From the NCBI GenBank assembly GCA_017516005.1, contig JAFWDU010000003.1, forward strand, positions 1 through 64,000: a DNA stretch of 64,000 bases. The letters are read 5' to 3'. A program made the position numbers and the translations under genes. The notes beneath the pieces were generated by a model. It was given only the letters and a program-made list of their open reading frames with translations, ran no database searches and was not told the DNA's origin. How positions within the stretch are numbered: the first letter of the stretch is position 1; the number at the start of each line of letters is the position of its first letter. This DNA comes from Oscillospiraceae bacterium. GTDB taxonomy: Bacteria > Bacillota > Clostridia > Oscillospirales > Oscillospiraceae. This document shows positions 54,449 through 63,209 of this stretch, piece after piece.

Positions 54449-55912
54449 TTACATCTTTAAGGACATTGCGATCTGGACAGCTTTGTAGGCACCGTCATAG
54501 ACGCCGATACGGTTGTTCTGAAGAATGCAGCGGCACATCTCATCCAGCATGACGGGATCCGTAAGGAACAGATCCAGCATCTGAAGCGTATGCGGGATAT
54601 CTCTGCATTCAAGCGAACCGTCTCCCATTTCAGCGGAATGGATGGCTCCCCACTGTTCGTGTCCGCCGATGCGCTTTAAGAAGAGTTTCGGGATAGGGTA
54701 GAACGCCAGTTCACTGGGCTTGGTTACAAGAACATCCGCAGAACGAAGAAGAAGATTCGTGCAGTATACTGCTTCAAAAATGTTTTCATGCCAGAAAGCA
54801 TGTACACCGGTTACTTTACCGGACACAGCAAGATCGGCGAATGCCTTTGTGTTGCTCCAGTCACCGAAATGAAGTTCGGTGAGGCCTTCCAGTTCCGGAA
54901 TCTCATGGATCAGTTCCGTCCAGACATTTTTGTAATCGCCCACGTTTACATACAGAGCCGCACGGTTTGCACGGATCGCAGGGAGCAGATGACGGATTAC
55001 AGCGGCGAAAAGAGCTCTCTGCGCGCCTGCACCGCCGATTGTAAGCAGAAAACGCATGGGTTCTCCGTCTTTCTTCCGCTGGATTCTTGATTGACAGTCT
55101 GATTCCAGGTTTGATACAAGCTCATGATCGATGTAATGACCGGTATAAACGAGACTGTCGGCAGGCATAGGGTTCAGGACATCCTCTCCGCGCATGCCGT
55201 TGAGTATCCGGTAACCGAGATAGGACTGGTGCGTCTGTATGGTATGCACACTTCCTTCGGCAAGATGAAGAGCCATGGGCCAGTTGTCCGGGATAGCGTT
55301 TACAACATATTTCATTCCGGCGTGCAGAGCTGCCTGCGCCGGCCAGACATGGGTTCCAATCAGAGGAATGTCTTTCGGAATATTTCGGAAGACAGGGGCC
55401 ATAAGTTCTGCGTTTTTCTGATCAGAGGCGTTGTAGCTCAGTTTCCGGAACCCTTCATAGTTCATCGGTTCCCAGAAGAATTTGTTGAACAGTCTGCTTT
55501 TCTGAGACAACCTGGATCCCAGAGAGTAAAGATCGTTCTGCGCACTGATGACTTTCGTGCATGTCGTTTCCGGATATGAGTTCAAATCCATCCAGTAGGG
55601 CGTATATCCGAGAGCATGTGCAGCGGAAGCCATTGCTGCGGATATGCGGTAGTGGCCGAAACCCATACGGATATTTCCGACGATTATGCCTTTCTCTTCA
55701 TCAAACGGAATATCGCCAGTGCCTTCGTTCACGCGAAGATCATAGACCCCAAGTAGATCAAACAGACATGGATTCTTTAAGAGCTTGACAGGATAATCTG
55801 CGGAAGAGTCATCGTGAAATTTACGTATGTACTTCTGTTTGGATTTCTGCGCCTTTCGGTAGTCTCTTGCAGGGGTCAAGTTTCCAAAGATCGAATTTGA
55901 TCTGTCCTGCAT
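54449..55912 (-). CDS. Predicted GT-B glycosyltransferase-like protein
   Basis: The 487-residue product has an N-terminal GNIRMGFGHYRISAAMASAA stretch that recalls the glycine/histidine loop of MurG/UgtP-type (GT28) enzymes. A second Rossmann segment follows, FLLTIGGAGAQRALFAAVIR, and an acceptor/donor-like VTKPSELAFYPIPKLFLK region. The order fits two Rossmann domains. I do not recognise a specific family; a role in transferring sugar to a lipid or polymer is inference. It is first in the operon with the symporter (34-base gap) and alpha-galactosidase, unusual for a GT. TAGGAGGC precedes the ATG. No membrane helix is evident. Confidence 0.6.
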   Translation of the reverse strand: MQDRSNSIFGNLTPARDYRKAQKSKQKYIRKFHDDSSADYPVKLLKNPCLFDLLGVYDLRVNEGTGDIPFDEEKGIIVGNIRMGFGHYRISAAMASAAHALGYTPYWMDLNSYPETTCTKVISAQNDLYSLGSRLSQKSRLFNKFFWEPMNYEGFRKLSYNASDQKNAELMAPVFRNIPKDIPLIGTHVWPAQAALHAGMKYVVNAIPDNWPMALHLAEGSVHTIQTHQSYLGYRILNGMRGEDVLNPMPADSLVYTGHYIDHELVSNLESDCQSRIQRKKDGEPMRFLLTIGGAGAQRALFAAVIRHLLPAIRANRAALYVNVGDYKNVWTELIHEIPELEGLTELHFGDWSNTKAFADLAVSGKVTGVHAFWHENIFEAVYCTNLLLRSADVLVTKPSELAFYPIPKLFLKRIGGHEQWGAIHSAEMGDGSLECRDIPHTLQMLDLFLTDPVMLDEMCRCILQNNRIGVYDGAYKAVQIAMSLKM

Positions 55913-56393
55913 AGCTGTGCCTCCTAATCGTTAATTAATTGGCTTTTAAGTCGATATCAGGGAAATGGTTGATTGCAGCAGTGGTTTTGGTTCTAAATCA
56001 GATAATGACCTTCGAGTGTTGTCCCGATTGAATCCAGTGTCCGTGTATTGCGGACGATTTGCAGATAACAAACGTTTGGCAATCATTAAAATGCATCGAT
56101 AAAAAACTGCGGAACAGTAAACAGTAGAGAATGGATTACCGAATATCATTTGTGGATCTGTCTATCTGCGATTTTCCTGTTATATAAAATCAACATCACA
56201 GAATAATATCCTTGCGTGAATTCTTCAAACATGTTTATTATACTGCAGATTCGTTTGATTTCAACGATTGTTTCACGAATTCTTAAAAAAACAGAAAACA
56301 ATGGAAATGAGATTTACAACACTTGATTTCCCATATAAAAACGTATACGATATTACATATCCGTTGCTTAATCTGAAGAAATGAGGGGTTTTC
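55913..56393. promoter_or_regulatory. Divergent control region between the GT/symporter/alpha-galactosidase and galK-galT operons
   Basis: This AT-rich stretch of about 480 bases separates the two divergent galactose operons. A plus-strand promoter candidate for galK is TTGATT (56323-56328), 17-base spacer, TACGAT (56346-56351). ATTCGT and ACGAAT near 56250-56281 form a loose inverted repeat that could bind a sugar regulator. I found no clear minus-strand promoter. No regulator gene lies nearby. Confidence 0.5.
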
Positions 56394-57698
56394 ATGCGTT
56401 CCTGCATTGAATTGAAACAGGCTCTGCAAGCCGGTTTATGTGACAGCAGCCTTGAAAAACTGTACGCGCCAGATGGAAATACAGCTGCACTGAATGGTGC
56501 AAGAAGCCGTGCCCTGCATGTTGCAGATCAATTAATGGAGACGTTTCATCCTGCACAGTCGGAACCTGCAGCACTGTTCAGCGGTCCAGGCCGCACCGAA
56601 ATCGGAGGAAACCATACGGATCATCAGCACGGACATGTTCTTTGCGGCAGTGTTAACCTGGATATTCTTGCCTGCGCTTCCAGAAACAGTCTGAATGTAA
56701 TCCGTGCTGTTTCTGAAGGCTATCCGAGAGTGGAGATCAATCTTGATGATCTGCAGCCGAAAAAGGAAGAATTCGGCAGTTCCGCTGCTCTGATCCGCGG
56801 AGTAGCAGCAGGGATTTCTCAGAGAGGATTCTCACTTAGCGGAATTGATATTTACATGGTTTCCGATGTGCTCTCCGGTTCCGGCCTTTCTTCATCCGCA
56901 GCATTTGAAATTCTAATTGACAATGTCATCAATCACTTCTGCTGTGATGATTCACTGAGCGCAGTGGATCTTGCCTGTATCGGACAGTATGCTGAAAACG
57001 TCTTTTTTGGCAAGCCCTGCGGTCTGATGGATCAGATGGCATCTTCCGTTGGCGGTGCAGTTGCAATTGATTTCAAGGATCCGGCCGCACCTTCCATACT
57101 TGCAATCGATGTTGGAGGCGGCCTGTTCCGGGATTATTCACTTTGCATCATTGATACAAAAGCAGATCACGCTGATCTGACGGACGACTATGCAGATATT
57201 ACTAATGAAATGAAATCCGTAGCTGCTTATTTTGGAAAAGAAGTCTTACGGGACGTTCCTGAGCAGGAAGTTTTTTCATCTCTTCCTGAGCTGAGAAAAG
57301 CCTGCGGAGATCGTGCGGTTCTCCGTGCCATTCATTTTTATGAGGATGACATGAGAGCTGTCAAAGAGGCGGAAGCGCTTCAGCATGCAGATTTAAGGGA
57401 ATTTCTGAATCTGATTAATGACTCCGGCCGTTCTTCTGCTATGTGGCTGCAGAACATCTGGTCAGTTGGCAATCCGCAGAACCAGGCGGCTTCTATATCG
57501 CTTGCCGTTGCACAAAAGCTCCTGCAGGGGGAGGGTGCCGTTCGAATTCATGGCGGCGGCTTCGGCGGAACCATTCAGGCTTTTGTTCCGAATCATCTGC
57601 TGAATGAATTCCGTGAAGGAATGGATACGCTTCTTGGAGAAGGAAGCTGTCATGTTCTTCGAATTCGTCCGGAAGGCGGATGCCTTGTAACGGAATAA
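56394..57698 (+). CDS. galK: Galactokinase
   Basis: The 434-residue GHMP kinase has the galactokinase signature GRTEIGGNHTDHQHG, the ATP loop VLSGSGLSSSAAFE and GKPCGLMDQMASSVGG, then a C-terminal GGGFGGTIQAF motif. It phosphorylates galactose at C1. GAGGGG lies before the ATG. It is followed by galT after 20 bases. The N-terminal 55 residues are longer than in enterobacterial GalK. Confidence 0.95.
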   Translation: MRSCIELKQALQAGLCDSSLEKLYAPDGNTAALNGARSRALHVADQLMETFHPAQSEPAALFSGPGRTEIGGNHTDHQHGHVLCGSVNLDILACASRNSLNVIRAVSEGYPRVEINLDDLQPKKEEFGSSAALIRGVAAGISQRGFSLSGIDIYMVSDVLSGSGLSSSAAFEILIDNVINHFCCDDSLSAVDLACIGQYAENVFFGKPCGLMDQMASSVGGAVAIDFKDPAAPSILAIDVGGGLFRDYSLCIIDTKADHADLTDDYADITNEMKSVAAYFGKEVLRDVPEQEVFSSLPELRKACGDRAVLRAIHFYEDDMRAVKEAEALQHADLREFLNLINDSGRSSAMWLQNIWSVGNPQNQAASISLAVAQKLLQGEGAVRIHGGGFGGTIQAFVPNHLLNEFREGMDTLLGEGSCHVLRIRPEGGCLVTE

Positions 57699-57718
57699 AC
57701 GGGGAGGAAACGGTAATC

Positions 57719-59203
57719 ATGGGAAATGCCATTGTGATGCTTGCAGACTATGCGATTAATCATCATCTGATTGAGAAATGTGATTTTACCTGGGCAGTGA
57801 ATTCAATCCTGGAAGGTATGCATCTTGATTCCGTCGTTGATATTCCGGCAGCGGACAATGCGGACTTGTCAGAGATCCTGGATGCACTGACGGACAATGC
57901 ATCGGAAAGAGGACTGATTCCTTCCGGTTCCATTGTTTACAGAGATCTCTTTGACACAGGACTGATGGGACGCTTGACTCCTCGCCCTTCCACGGTAATT
58001 CAGGAATTTGAAAATCATAAGCAAAAAAGTCCAAAGGAAGCTACTGACTGGTTCTATGCGTTCAGCCAGGATACCAATTACATCCGGAGAGACCGTATCG
58101 CACGGGATGTACAGTGGAAAACACAGACGGAGTACGGTGAACTGGATATTACAATCAATCTGTCAAAGCCTGAAAAGGATCCAAGAGCAATTGCGGCAGC
58201 CAGGGATCTCCCTACATCAGACTATCCGCGCTGCCAGCTCTGTTTGGAGAATGAAGGATATGCAGGCCGCGTGAATCATCCGGCACGACAGAATCACAGG
58301 ATTATACCGATTAGCATTGATGGTGCACCGTGGTTTCTGCAGTATTCTCCGTATGTTTATTACAATGAACACTGCATCTGTTTTAACAGTGTCCATACGC
58401 CAATGCGCATTGACAGCGCGTGTTTCCGGAAACTCCTTGATTTTGTCACGCAGTTCCCGCATTATTTCGTTGGTTCCAATGCGGATCTTCCCATTGTCGG
58501 AGGATCCATCCTTGCTCATGACCATTTCCAGGGCGGCCATTATACATTTGCAATGGAAAAAGCTCCCATAGAGATTCCTTTCCAGTTTCCTGGGTTTTCT
58601 GATATTGAAGCGGGAATCGTGAAATGGCCGATGTCCGCGATTCGGATTACCGGAGAAGACAAAAACCGTCTTGCACTTCTTGCTGACCGCATTCTGACTG
58701 CATGGCGGAATTACACGGATGCGGATGCTTCCATTTTTGCCTGGACTGATGAAACACCTCATAATACGATTACACCGATTGCTCGCCGGAGAGGTGAACT
58801 GTTTGAACTGGATCTGGTTCTTCGCAACAATCTGACAACTGAAGAACATCCGCTCGGGCTGTATCATCCGCATGAAGAACGTCATCATATCAAAAAGGAA
58901 AATATTGGCCTGATTGAGGTTATGGGACTTGCAGTTCTCCCTGCCAGATTGAAAGCAGAGTTAACTGCTGTCGCAGATGCACTGGTATCAGGTGATGACC
59001 TTCGTGCAAATGAATTAACGGAAAAACATGCAGATTGGGCAGAAGGATTCCGAGACCGTTACGATTTTACTTCGGATAATGCGCTGGAAATCGTGAAGAA
59101 TGAAACTGGCCATGTTTTTGCCTGCGTTTTGGAAGACGCGGGCGTCTACAAATGCACACAGCAGGGAAGAGACGCTTTTATTCGTTTCCTCAGGTCTGTA
59201 TAA
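57719..59203 (+). CDS. galT: Galactose-1-phosphate uridylyltransferase, class II
   Basis: The 494-residue product belongs to the Gram-positive GalT type (about 490-510 residues, unlike the roughly 350-residue class I). It has RCQLCLENEGYAGRVNHPAR, HDHFQGGHYTFAMEKA with the histidine site, and a late LGLYHPHEERHHIKKENIGL. It exchanges UMP from UDP-glucose to galactose-1-phosphate. GGGGAGGAAACGG precedes the ATG. galE is not in the window. Confidence 0.95.
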   Translation: MGNAIVMLADYAINHHLIEKCDFTWAVNSILEGMHLDSVVDIPAADNADLSEILDALTDNASERGLIPSGSIVYRDLFDTGLMGRLTPRPSTVIQEFENHKQKSPKEATDWFYAFSQDTNYIRRDRIARDVQWKTQTEYGELDITINLSKPEKDPRAIAAARDLPTSDYPRCQLCLENEGYAGRVNHPARQNHRIIPISIDGAPWFLQYSPYVYYNEHCICFNSVHTPMRIDSACFRKLLDFVTQFPHYFVGSNADLPIVGGSILAHDHFQGGHYTFAMEKAPIEIPFQFPGFSDIEAGIVKWPMSAIRITGEDKNRLALLADRILTAWRNYTDADASIFAWTDETPHNTITPIARRRGELFELDLVLRNNLTTEEHPLGLYHPHEERHHIKKENIGLIEVMGLAVLPARLKAELTAVADALVSGDDLRANELTEKHADWAEGFRDRYDFTSDNALEIVKNETGHVFACVLEDAGVYKCTQQGRDAFIRFLRSV

Positions 59204-59327
59204 CAAGACATTCAGTTCTTTATTCGGATGTACATGAAAGCCACTCAGCTCATCAGATTGCGTAAATGCTTTTTCCAATCTGCGTGAAGATCCTGCTGAA
59301 AATGTAATAATTGAAATTGTGTGTAAC

Positions 59328-59357
59328 AAAAAAGCTACGTAATATGCGTAGCTTTTT
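59328..59357 (+). terminator. Terminator after galT
   Basis: An 11-bp stem (59329-59339 with 59347-59357) of the form AAAAAGCTACG and CGTAGCTTTTT ends in a T-run. Confidence 0.9.
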
Positions 59358-59441
59358 GTTATGCGAAAACCAAAATTATGTCGTTGATGAAAGCACAGAT
59401 AAACGTGAGAGAATTATGTTCAGATAGCATGATAATGATTC

Positions 59442-59524
59442 ATGTACTTGCATATAATGAACAAAAATCAAGACAAGTACATTATGAAGTTTTCGTTGCA
59501 TTGAAACGAAAAAGCAAGTATAAT
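59442..59524 (+). promoter_or_regulatory. guaA promoter with two inverted repeats
   Basis: TTGCAT (59496-59501), 17-base spacer, TATAAT (59519-59524). TTTTCGTT (59490-59497) and AACGAAAA (59505-59512) make a perfect inverted repeat over the -35 box. Upstream, ATGTACTTG (59442-59450) and CAAGTACAT (59474-59482) make another. No purine riboswitch is recognisable. Confidence 0.7.
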
Positions 59525-59569
59525 TCATTTGATAAAAACCGCGGAGAGACCGCATATGGAGGAATTCAA

Positions 59570-60550
59570 ATGAATGAAAATAAACGTCCGGAAACCATGC
59601 AGCGCATCACCACGCCTGAACTCGCTAAGGCGTTCATCGATGAACAGCTTGCGGCAATTCGCGCACAGGTAGGAGATAAGAAAGTTTTGCTTGCTCTCTC
59701 CGGCGGTGTAGATTCATCTGTTGTTGCTGCTCTTCTAATTCAGGCTATCGGCAAAAATCTTGTCTGTGTCCATGTCAACCACGGACTTCTCCGCAAAGGC
59801 GAGCCTGAGCAGGTCGTTGAGGTGTTCCGTGGTCAGATGGATGCAAATCTGATCTATGTTGATGCAGTTGACCGTTTCCTTGATAAACTGGCCGGTGTTT
59901 CTGACCCGGAACAGAAACGTAAGATTATCGGCAAAGAATTCATTGACGTTTTTGCTGAAGAGGCAGGGAAACTGGATGGAGTTGAGTTCCTGGCACAGGG
60001 AACCATCTATCCTGATATTCTTGAATCCGGTCCTGTGAAAAGCCATCATAATGTCGGCGGTCTGCCGGAAGATATGCATTTTGAACTGGTCGAACCGATC
60101 AAGTTCTTGTTCAAGGACGAGGTTCGTGTCGTAGGTGACGCGCTTGGACTCCCAGCAAACATGGTTTACCGTCAGCCGTTCCCGGGCCCTGGCCTTGGCG
60201 TTCGCTGCACCGGCGCCATTACACGGGATCGTCTGGAGGCTCTTCGTGAGTCTGATGCAATCCTTCGCGAAGAATTTGAGAAGAATGGACTGGCAGGTAA
60301 AGTCTGGCAGTACTTCACGATTGTACCCGACTTTAAATCTACTGGCGTAAAGAATGATCAGCGTTCTTTCGAGTGGCCCGTAATCATTCGTGCTGTGAAT
60401 ACCCGCGATGCGATGACTGCAACAATTGAGGAAATCCCTTATCCTGTTCTTCATGAAATTACACGCCGTATTACCAGTGAAGTTCCTGGTGTCAATCGTG
60501 TACTTTATGATCTTACGCCAAAGCCTACTGGCACAATTGAGTGGGAATAA
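59570..60550 (+). CDS. guaA: GMP synthase ATP-pyrophosphatase subunit (no glutaminase domain)
   Basis: The 326-residue product has the PP-loop [14 protein letters not shown] (Ser44 on), the synthetase segments [11 protein letters not shown] and [13 protein letters not shown], and the C-terminal dimerisation domain with [20 protein letters not shown], ending PTGTIEWE. The class I glutamine amidotransferase domain of usual bacterial GuaA (about 190 residues) is absent. GGAGGAATTCAA directly precedes the start at 59570, and the upstream open frame has no glutaminase features. Such two-subunit GMP synthases need a separate glutaminase, or use ammonia. None is visible here. Confidence 0.9.
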   Translation: MNENKRPETMQRITTPELAKAFIDEQLAAIRAQVGDKKVLLALSGGVDSSVVAALLIQAIGKNLVCVHVNHGLLRKGEPEQVVEVFRGQMDANLIYVDAVDRFLDKLAGVSDPEQKRKIIGKEFIDVFAEEAGKLDGVEFLAQGTIYPDILESGPVKSHHNVGGLPEDMHFELVEPIKFLFKDEVRVVGDALGLPANMVYRQPFPGPGLGVRCTGAITRDRLEALRESDAILREEFEKNGLAGKVWQYFTIVPDFKSTGVKNDQRSFEWPVIIRAVNTRDAMTATIEEIPYPVLHEITRRITSEVPGVNRVLYDLTPKPTGTIEWE

Positions 60551-60640
60551 GAAAAAAGTGATTCTTCGAGGCCGGGAGGCCTTGAAAACACTGGCTTTTT
60601 CAGCCCCCACTACTCCGAGTGATAGCAAATTGATAGCACA
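60530..60640. other. Probable attachment region with TGATAGCA repeats
   Basis: The guaA end (to 60550) is followed by two direct TGATAGCA repeats at 60620-60627 and 60631-60638, 11 bases apart, as for arm-type binding sites of a tyrosine integrase. The core crossover is probably within the last guaA codons, but the matching copy at the far end is not in the window. Confidence 0.45.
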
Positions 60641-60710
60641 AGAACCCGAGATTTGTTGAGAGCAAATCCAAGGGTTTGCGAGTGCGCGGCTTCCCCATTA
60701 TCATAAACCA

Positions 60711-60755
60711 AAGAGGTCAACCTGACTTTTTGCAAGCCGGGTTGACCTCTTTTTT
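60711..60755. terminator. Terminator at the element border
   Basis: A 12-bp perfect stem (60711-60722 with 60740-60751) is followed by TTTTTT. It would insulate the element from guaA transcription and also end the XRE transcript. Confidence 0.85.
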
Positions 60756-60772
60756 GCTGCCTTTGGATGGCC

Positions 60773-61291
60773 CTATTCCTTTTTCAGTTCCTCAATTAGC
60801 GCATCCGACAGCGCCTGAGACGGCACCTTTGCCCGTTTGATGCCCGTATCAAACTCCGGGTAGTGATAACGCCAGCGATCATATTCTTCCCGGCTGATCT
60901 CCCCACGCTCCAGCTTGGCTGCCTCTTCCTGCCAAGCATGAAGCATATCGAACATTTGGAGATAGGTTGTCCCTCTGGATTTGTCGAGACGAAGGCAGAG
61001 CTCGCCGTCGATCTCCCCGACCTTCAGACCATACAGGTCTTCCAGCGCAAACAGCGTGTGCATCAGACCGTCGTAGCTGTCAATATCCGGGACGTCAAGA
61101 GCCCTGGGGGATACATCCAGTACACGAGCCAGATCTGCCGTCAGTTCGGCCTTGGGCGTTCGCGCGCCGGTCTCGTACTGAGCCATGCGGACATCGGCGG
61201 TCTTTTCCGAAAATCCGACCATCATGCCCAAATACTTCTGTGTCATGCCGCGCAGGGTGCGAATGAAATGGATTCTTTCACCGATAGCCAT
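60773..61291 (-). CDS. XRE-family repressor of the element
   Basis: The 172-residue product has an N-terminal helix-turn-helix (IGERIHFIRTLRGMTQKYLG, then AQYETGARTPKAEL) of the phage Cro/CI class. A C-terminal region of about 95 residues follows (YGLKVGEIDGELCLRLDKS) that resembles no peptidase. It lacks a LexA-type autoproteolysis motif, so release may need another signal such as an ImmA-like protease outside the window. It is divergent from the xis-int genes and flanked by repeats likely to be its operators. Confidence 0.88.
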   Translation of the reverse strand: MAIGERIHFIRTLRGMTQKYLGMMVGFSEKTADVRMAQYETGARTPKAELTADLARVLDVSPRALDVPDIDSYDGLMHTLFALEDLYGLKVGEIDGELCLRLDKSRGTTYLQMFDMLHAWQEEAAKLERGEISREEYDRWRYHYPEFDTGIKRAKVPSQALSDALIEELKKE

Positions 61292-61327
61292 AGCATTATT
61301 CTCCTGTTTCCATATGGTGTCAAACGC

Positions 61328-61447
61328 ATTTTAGCAAATTTGTTTAGTGTTGTCAAGGAATAATTAAATATTTTTGTTTAGTATTTCCGCTTGACTTAAC
61401 TGTATTTGCTTAGTATAATTACCATGAGCTAAACTAATTTGCTTAGT
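61328..61447. promoter_or_regulatory. Divergent promoters with four evenly spaced operator repeats
   Basis: A minus-strand promoter TTGACA (61351-61356), 17 bases, TAAAAT (61328-61333) serves the repressor. A plus-strand promoter TTGACT (61391-61396), 17 bases, TATAAT (61414-61419) serves xis-int. Four direct repeats TTTG(C/T)TTAGT lie at 61339-61348, 61373-61382, 61405-61414 and 61438-61447. They are 32-34 bases apart, close to three helical turns. The first sits in the repressor promoter spacer and the third reaches the first base of the -10 box of the integrase promoter. This fits an autoregulated genetic switch. Confidence 0.8.
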
Positions 61448-61627
61448 GGAACTGAATGACCGTCCGAACAGAAATACACCGCCATGATCTTCAGAACAGG
61501 AAGGGAGCGCCCCGAAAGGGGACGACACAGCGCCTCGCAGGGTTGCCTGTCAGGAAACTGGATTCGGGTAGAACGGCAGGAAGAAAACAAACGAAGGGAG
61601 GCGTTTGTTATAGCAGAACAGGTATTT

Positions 61628-61804
61628 ATGAAGGTCGATGAGGTCGCCGCCGAGCTCGGTGTTTCCAACTCATACGCCTATAAGTTGATCCGGGAGCTGA
61701 ACAAGGAGCTTAAGGCGGCCGGCTGCATCGTCATCAACGGTCGTATCGATCGAAGATTTTTCCACGAACATTTGTATGCTACCCAGAAAAGGAAGGAGGA
61801 TTGA
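61628..61804 (+). CDS. Small excisionase-like HTH protein
   Basis: The 58-residue product (KVDEVAAELGVSNSYAYKLI, then RELNKELKAAG and RIDRRFFHEHLY) has a winged-helix/MerR-like HTH of the kind seen in excisionases and element-encoded regulators. The ATG at 61628 lacks a good ribosome site. GGGAGGCG at about 61596-61603 would fit a start near 61610 (codon ATA, giving IAEQVFMKV), so a non-standard start or weak translation is possible. It ends three bases before the integrase start. The 61448-61620 leader holds a CGCCCCGAAAGGGG-type hairpin but no other gene. Confidence 0.65.
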   Translation: MKVDEVAAELGVSNSYAYKLIRELNKELKAAGCIVINGRIDRRFFHEHLYATQKRKED

Positions 61805-61806
61805 TC

Positions 61807-62880
61807 ATGGCAACATTCAAAGACAAGAAAAACGGCACATGGTATGTGCAATTCCGCTACACCGATTGGACCGGCGAGCGGCAGCAAAAGCTCAAACGCG
61901 GTTTCAGCACAAAGCGAGAAGCCCAAGAGTGGGAGCGCGAGTTTTTGCGGACGAAGCGGGCAGACCCAGACATGAGCTTTGAGAGTTTTGTAAAGCTCTA
62001 TGAACAGGATATCAAACCAAAGATACGGCTGAATACCTGGCTTACCAAGGAATCCGTGATCGAAAGCAAAATCATGCCCTATTTTAAAAAGCGGAAGCTG
62101 ACGGAGATCACGCCGCGAGACATTCTGACTTGGCAGAATCAAATGTTGAAGCAAAAGGATAAAACCGGGCAGCCCTACTCTCCGACGTATTTGAAGAGCA
62201 TCAATAATCAGCTCAGCGCGATCTTCAATCACGCCGTCCGCTTCTATGGGCTGCATGAAAATCCCGTGCGGAGGGCCGGGGTCATCGGAGAGAAAGAGAG
62301 CGACGAAATGCTCTTTTGGACGAAAGAGGAATTTCTGCTTTTCATTGACGCGATGATGGACAAGCCCATGCTGTACTACGCTTTCGAGATCCTGTACTGG
62401 TGCGGTATCCGCGAGGGCGAGCTGCTGGCGCTGACGCCTGCGGATTTCAATTTCAAGGAGAAGACGCTGCGGATCAGCAAATCGTATCAGCGAATCAAGG
62501 GCGAAGATGTGATTACACCGCCAAAAACGAAGAAAAGCATCCGCACGATCACGATACCTGATTTTCTCTGCGATGAGATCCAAGACTATTTCAAGCAGTT
62601 CTACAGTCTGCCGGAGGACGCGAGGGTCTTTCCCCTGTCAAAACATCAGTTGACAAGAGGCATGGAATACGGCTGCAAGCAGAGCGGCGTGAAGAAAATC
62701 CGAATCCACGATCTCCGTCACAGCCATGTTTCTTTGCTGATCAACATGGGATACTCGGCGGTAGCAATCGGGGATCGGGTCGGTCATGAAAGCGTCGATA
62801 TTACGTTCCGATATGCCCATATGTTCCCGACCGTACAGAAGGAGATGGCAACCAAGCTGAATGAAGAAAGGAGCGCATGA
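61807..62880 (+). CDS. Tyrosine recombinase/integrase
   Basis: The 357-residue product has an N-terminal AP2-like DNA-binding part (KNGTWYVQFRYTDWTGERQ), a core-binding domain (about 60-160) and the catalytic domain. The catalytic residues are visible: Arg in CGIREGELLAL, His-x-x-Arg in HDLRHSH, His in GHESVDIT and Tyr in TFRYAHMF. It should integrate the element at the guaA end and excise it with the small HTH protein. GGAGGATTGATC precedes the ATG at 61807. Confidence 0.95.
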   Translation: MATFKDKKNGTWYVQFRYTDWTGERQQKLKRGFSTKREAQEWEREFLRTKRADPDMSFESFVKLYEQDIKPKIRLNTWLTKESVIESKIMPYFKKRKLTEITPRDILTWQNQMLKQKDKTGQPYSPTYLKSINNQLSAIFNHAVRFYGLHENPVRRAGVIGEKESDEMLFWTKEEFLLFIDAMMDKPMLYYAFEILYWCGIREGELLALTPADFNFKEKTLRISKSYQRIKGEDVITPPKTKKSIRTITIPDFLCDEIQDYFKQFYSLPEDARVFPLSKHQLTRGMEYGCKQSGVKKIRIHDLRHSHVSLLINMGYSAVAIGDRVGHESVDITFRYAHMFPTVQKEMATKLNEERSA

Positions 62881-63209
62881 AAATGTCTGAAAAGAATCGA
62901 GATGAACACAACCGTTATAGAAATATCACCGTAGGTTTCCGGGTATCGCCCGAGGAAAATGAACAGATCAACATCGCCGTGGCGCTTTCCGGCCTGCCGA
63001 AGCAGGAATACTGCTATCGCCGTTGTCTAAACCGCGAGATCGTGGTCCAGGGTAATCCGAGAGTGTACAAGGCGCTTCGAGATCAGCTCGTTGCTATTCT
63101 CGATGAACTGAGACGCATCGAGGCAGCCGGAGAGATCCGTGACGAGCTGCTGGACAACATCGAGCTGATTACCCGGACGCTGGACGGCATGAAGGAGGAG
63201 CGACGATGA
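62877..63209 (+). CDS. MobC-like mobilisation (relaxosome) protein
   Basis: The 110-residue product has a ribbon-helix-helix-like N-terminus (YRNITVGFRVSPEENEQINI) and a helical body with REIVVQGNPRVYKALRDQL, as in relaxosome MobC proteins that help the relaxase at the transfer origin. It overlaps the integrase by ATGA and the next gene by ATGA. No relaxase is visible in the window. Confidence 0.8.
   Translation: MKMSEKNRDEHNRYRNITVGFRVSPEENEQINIAVALSGLPKQEYCYRRCLNREIVVQGNPRVYKALRDQLVAILDELRRIEAAGEIRDELLDNIELITRTLDGMKEERR

Noticed and set aside
55946..56149. 67-codon minus-strand open frame in the galK control region
   Set aside because: It has no ribosome site and no similarity; the region is AT-rich and regulatory.
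61456..61641. 61-codon open frame before the excisionase gene
   Set aside because: It is out of frame with the HTH protein and lies in its leader; no similarity.
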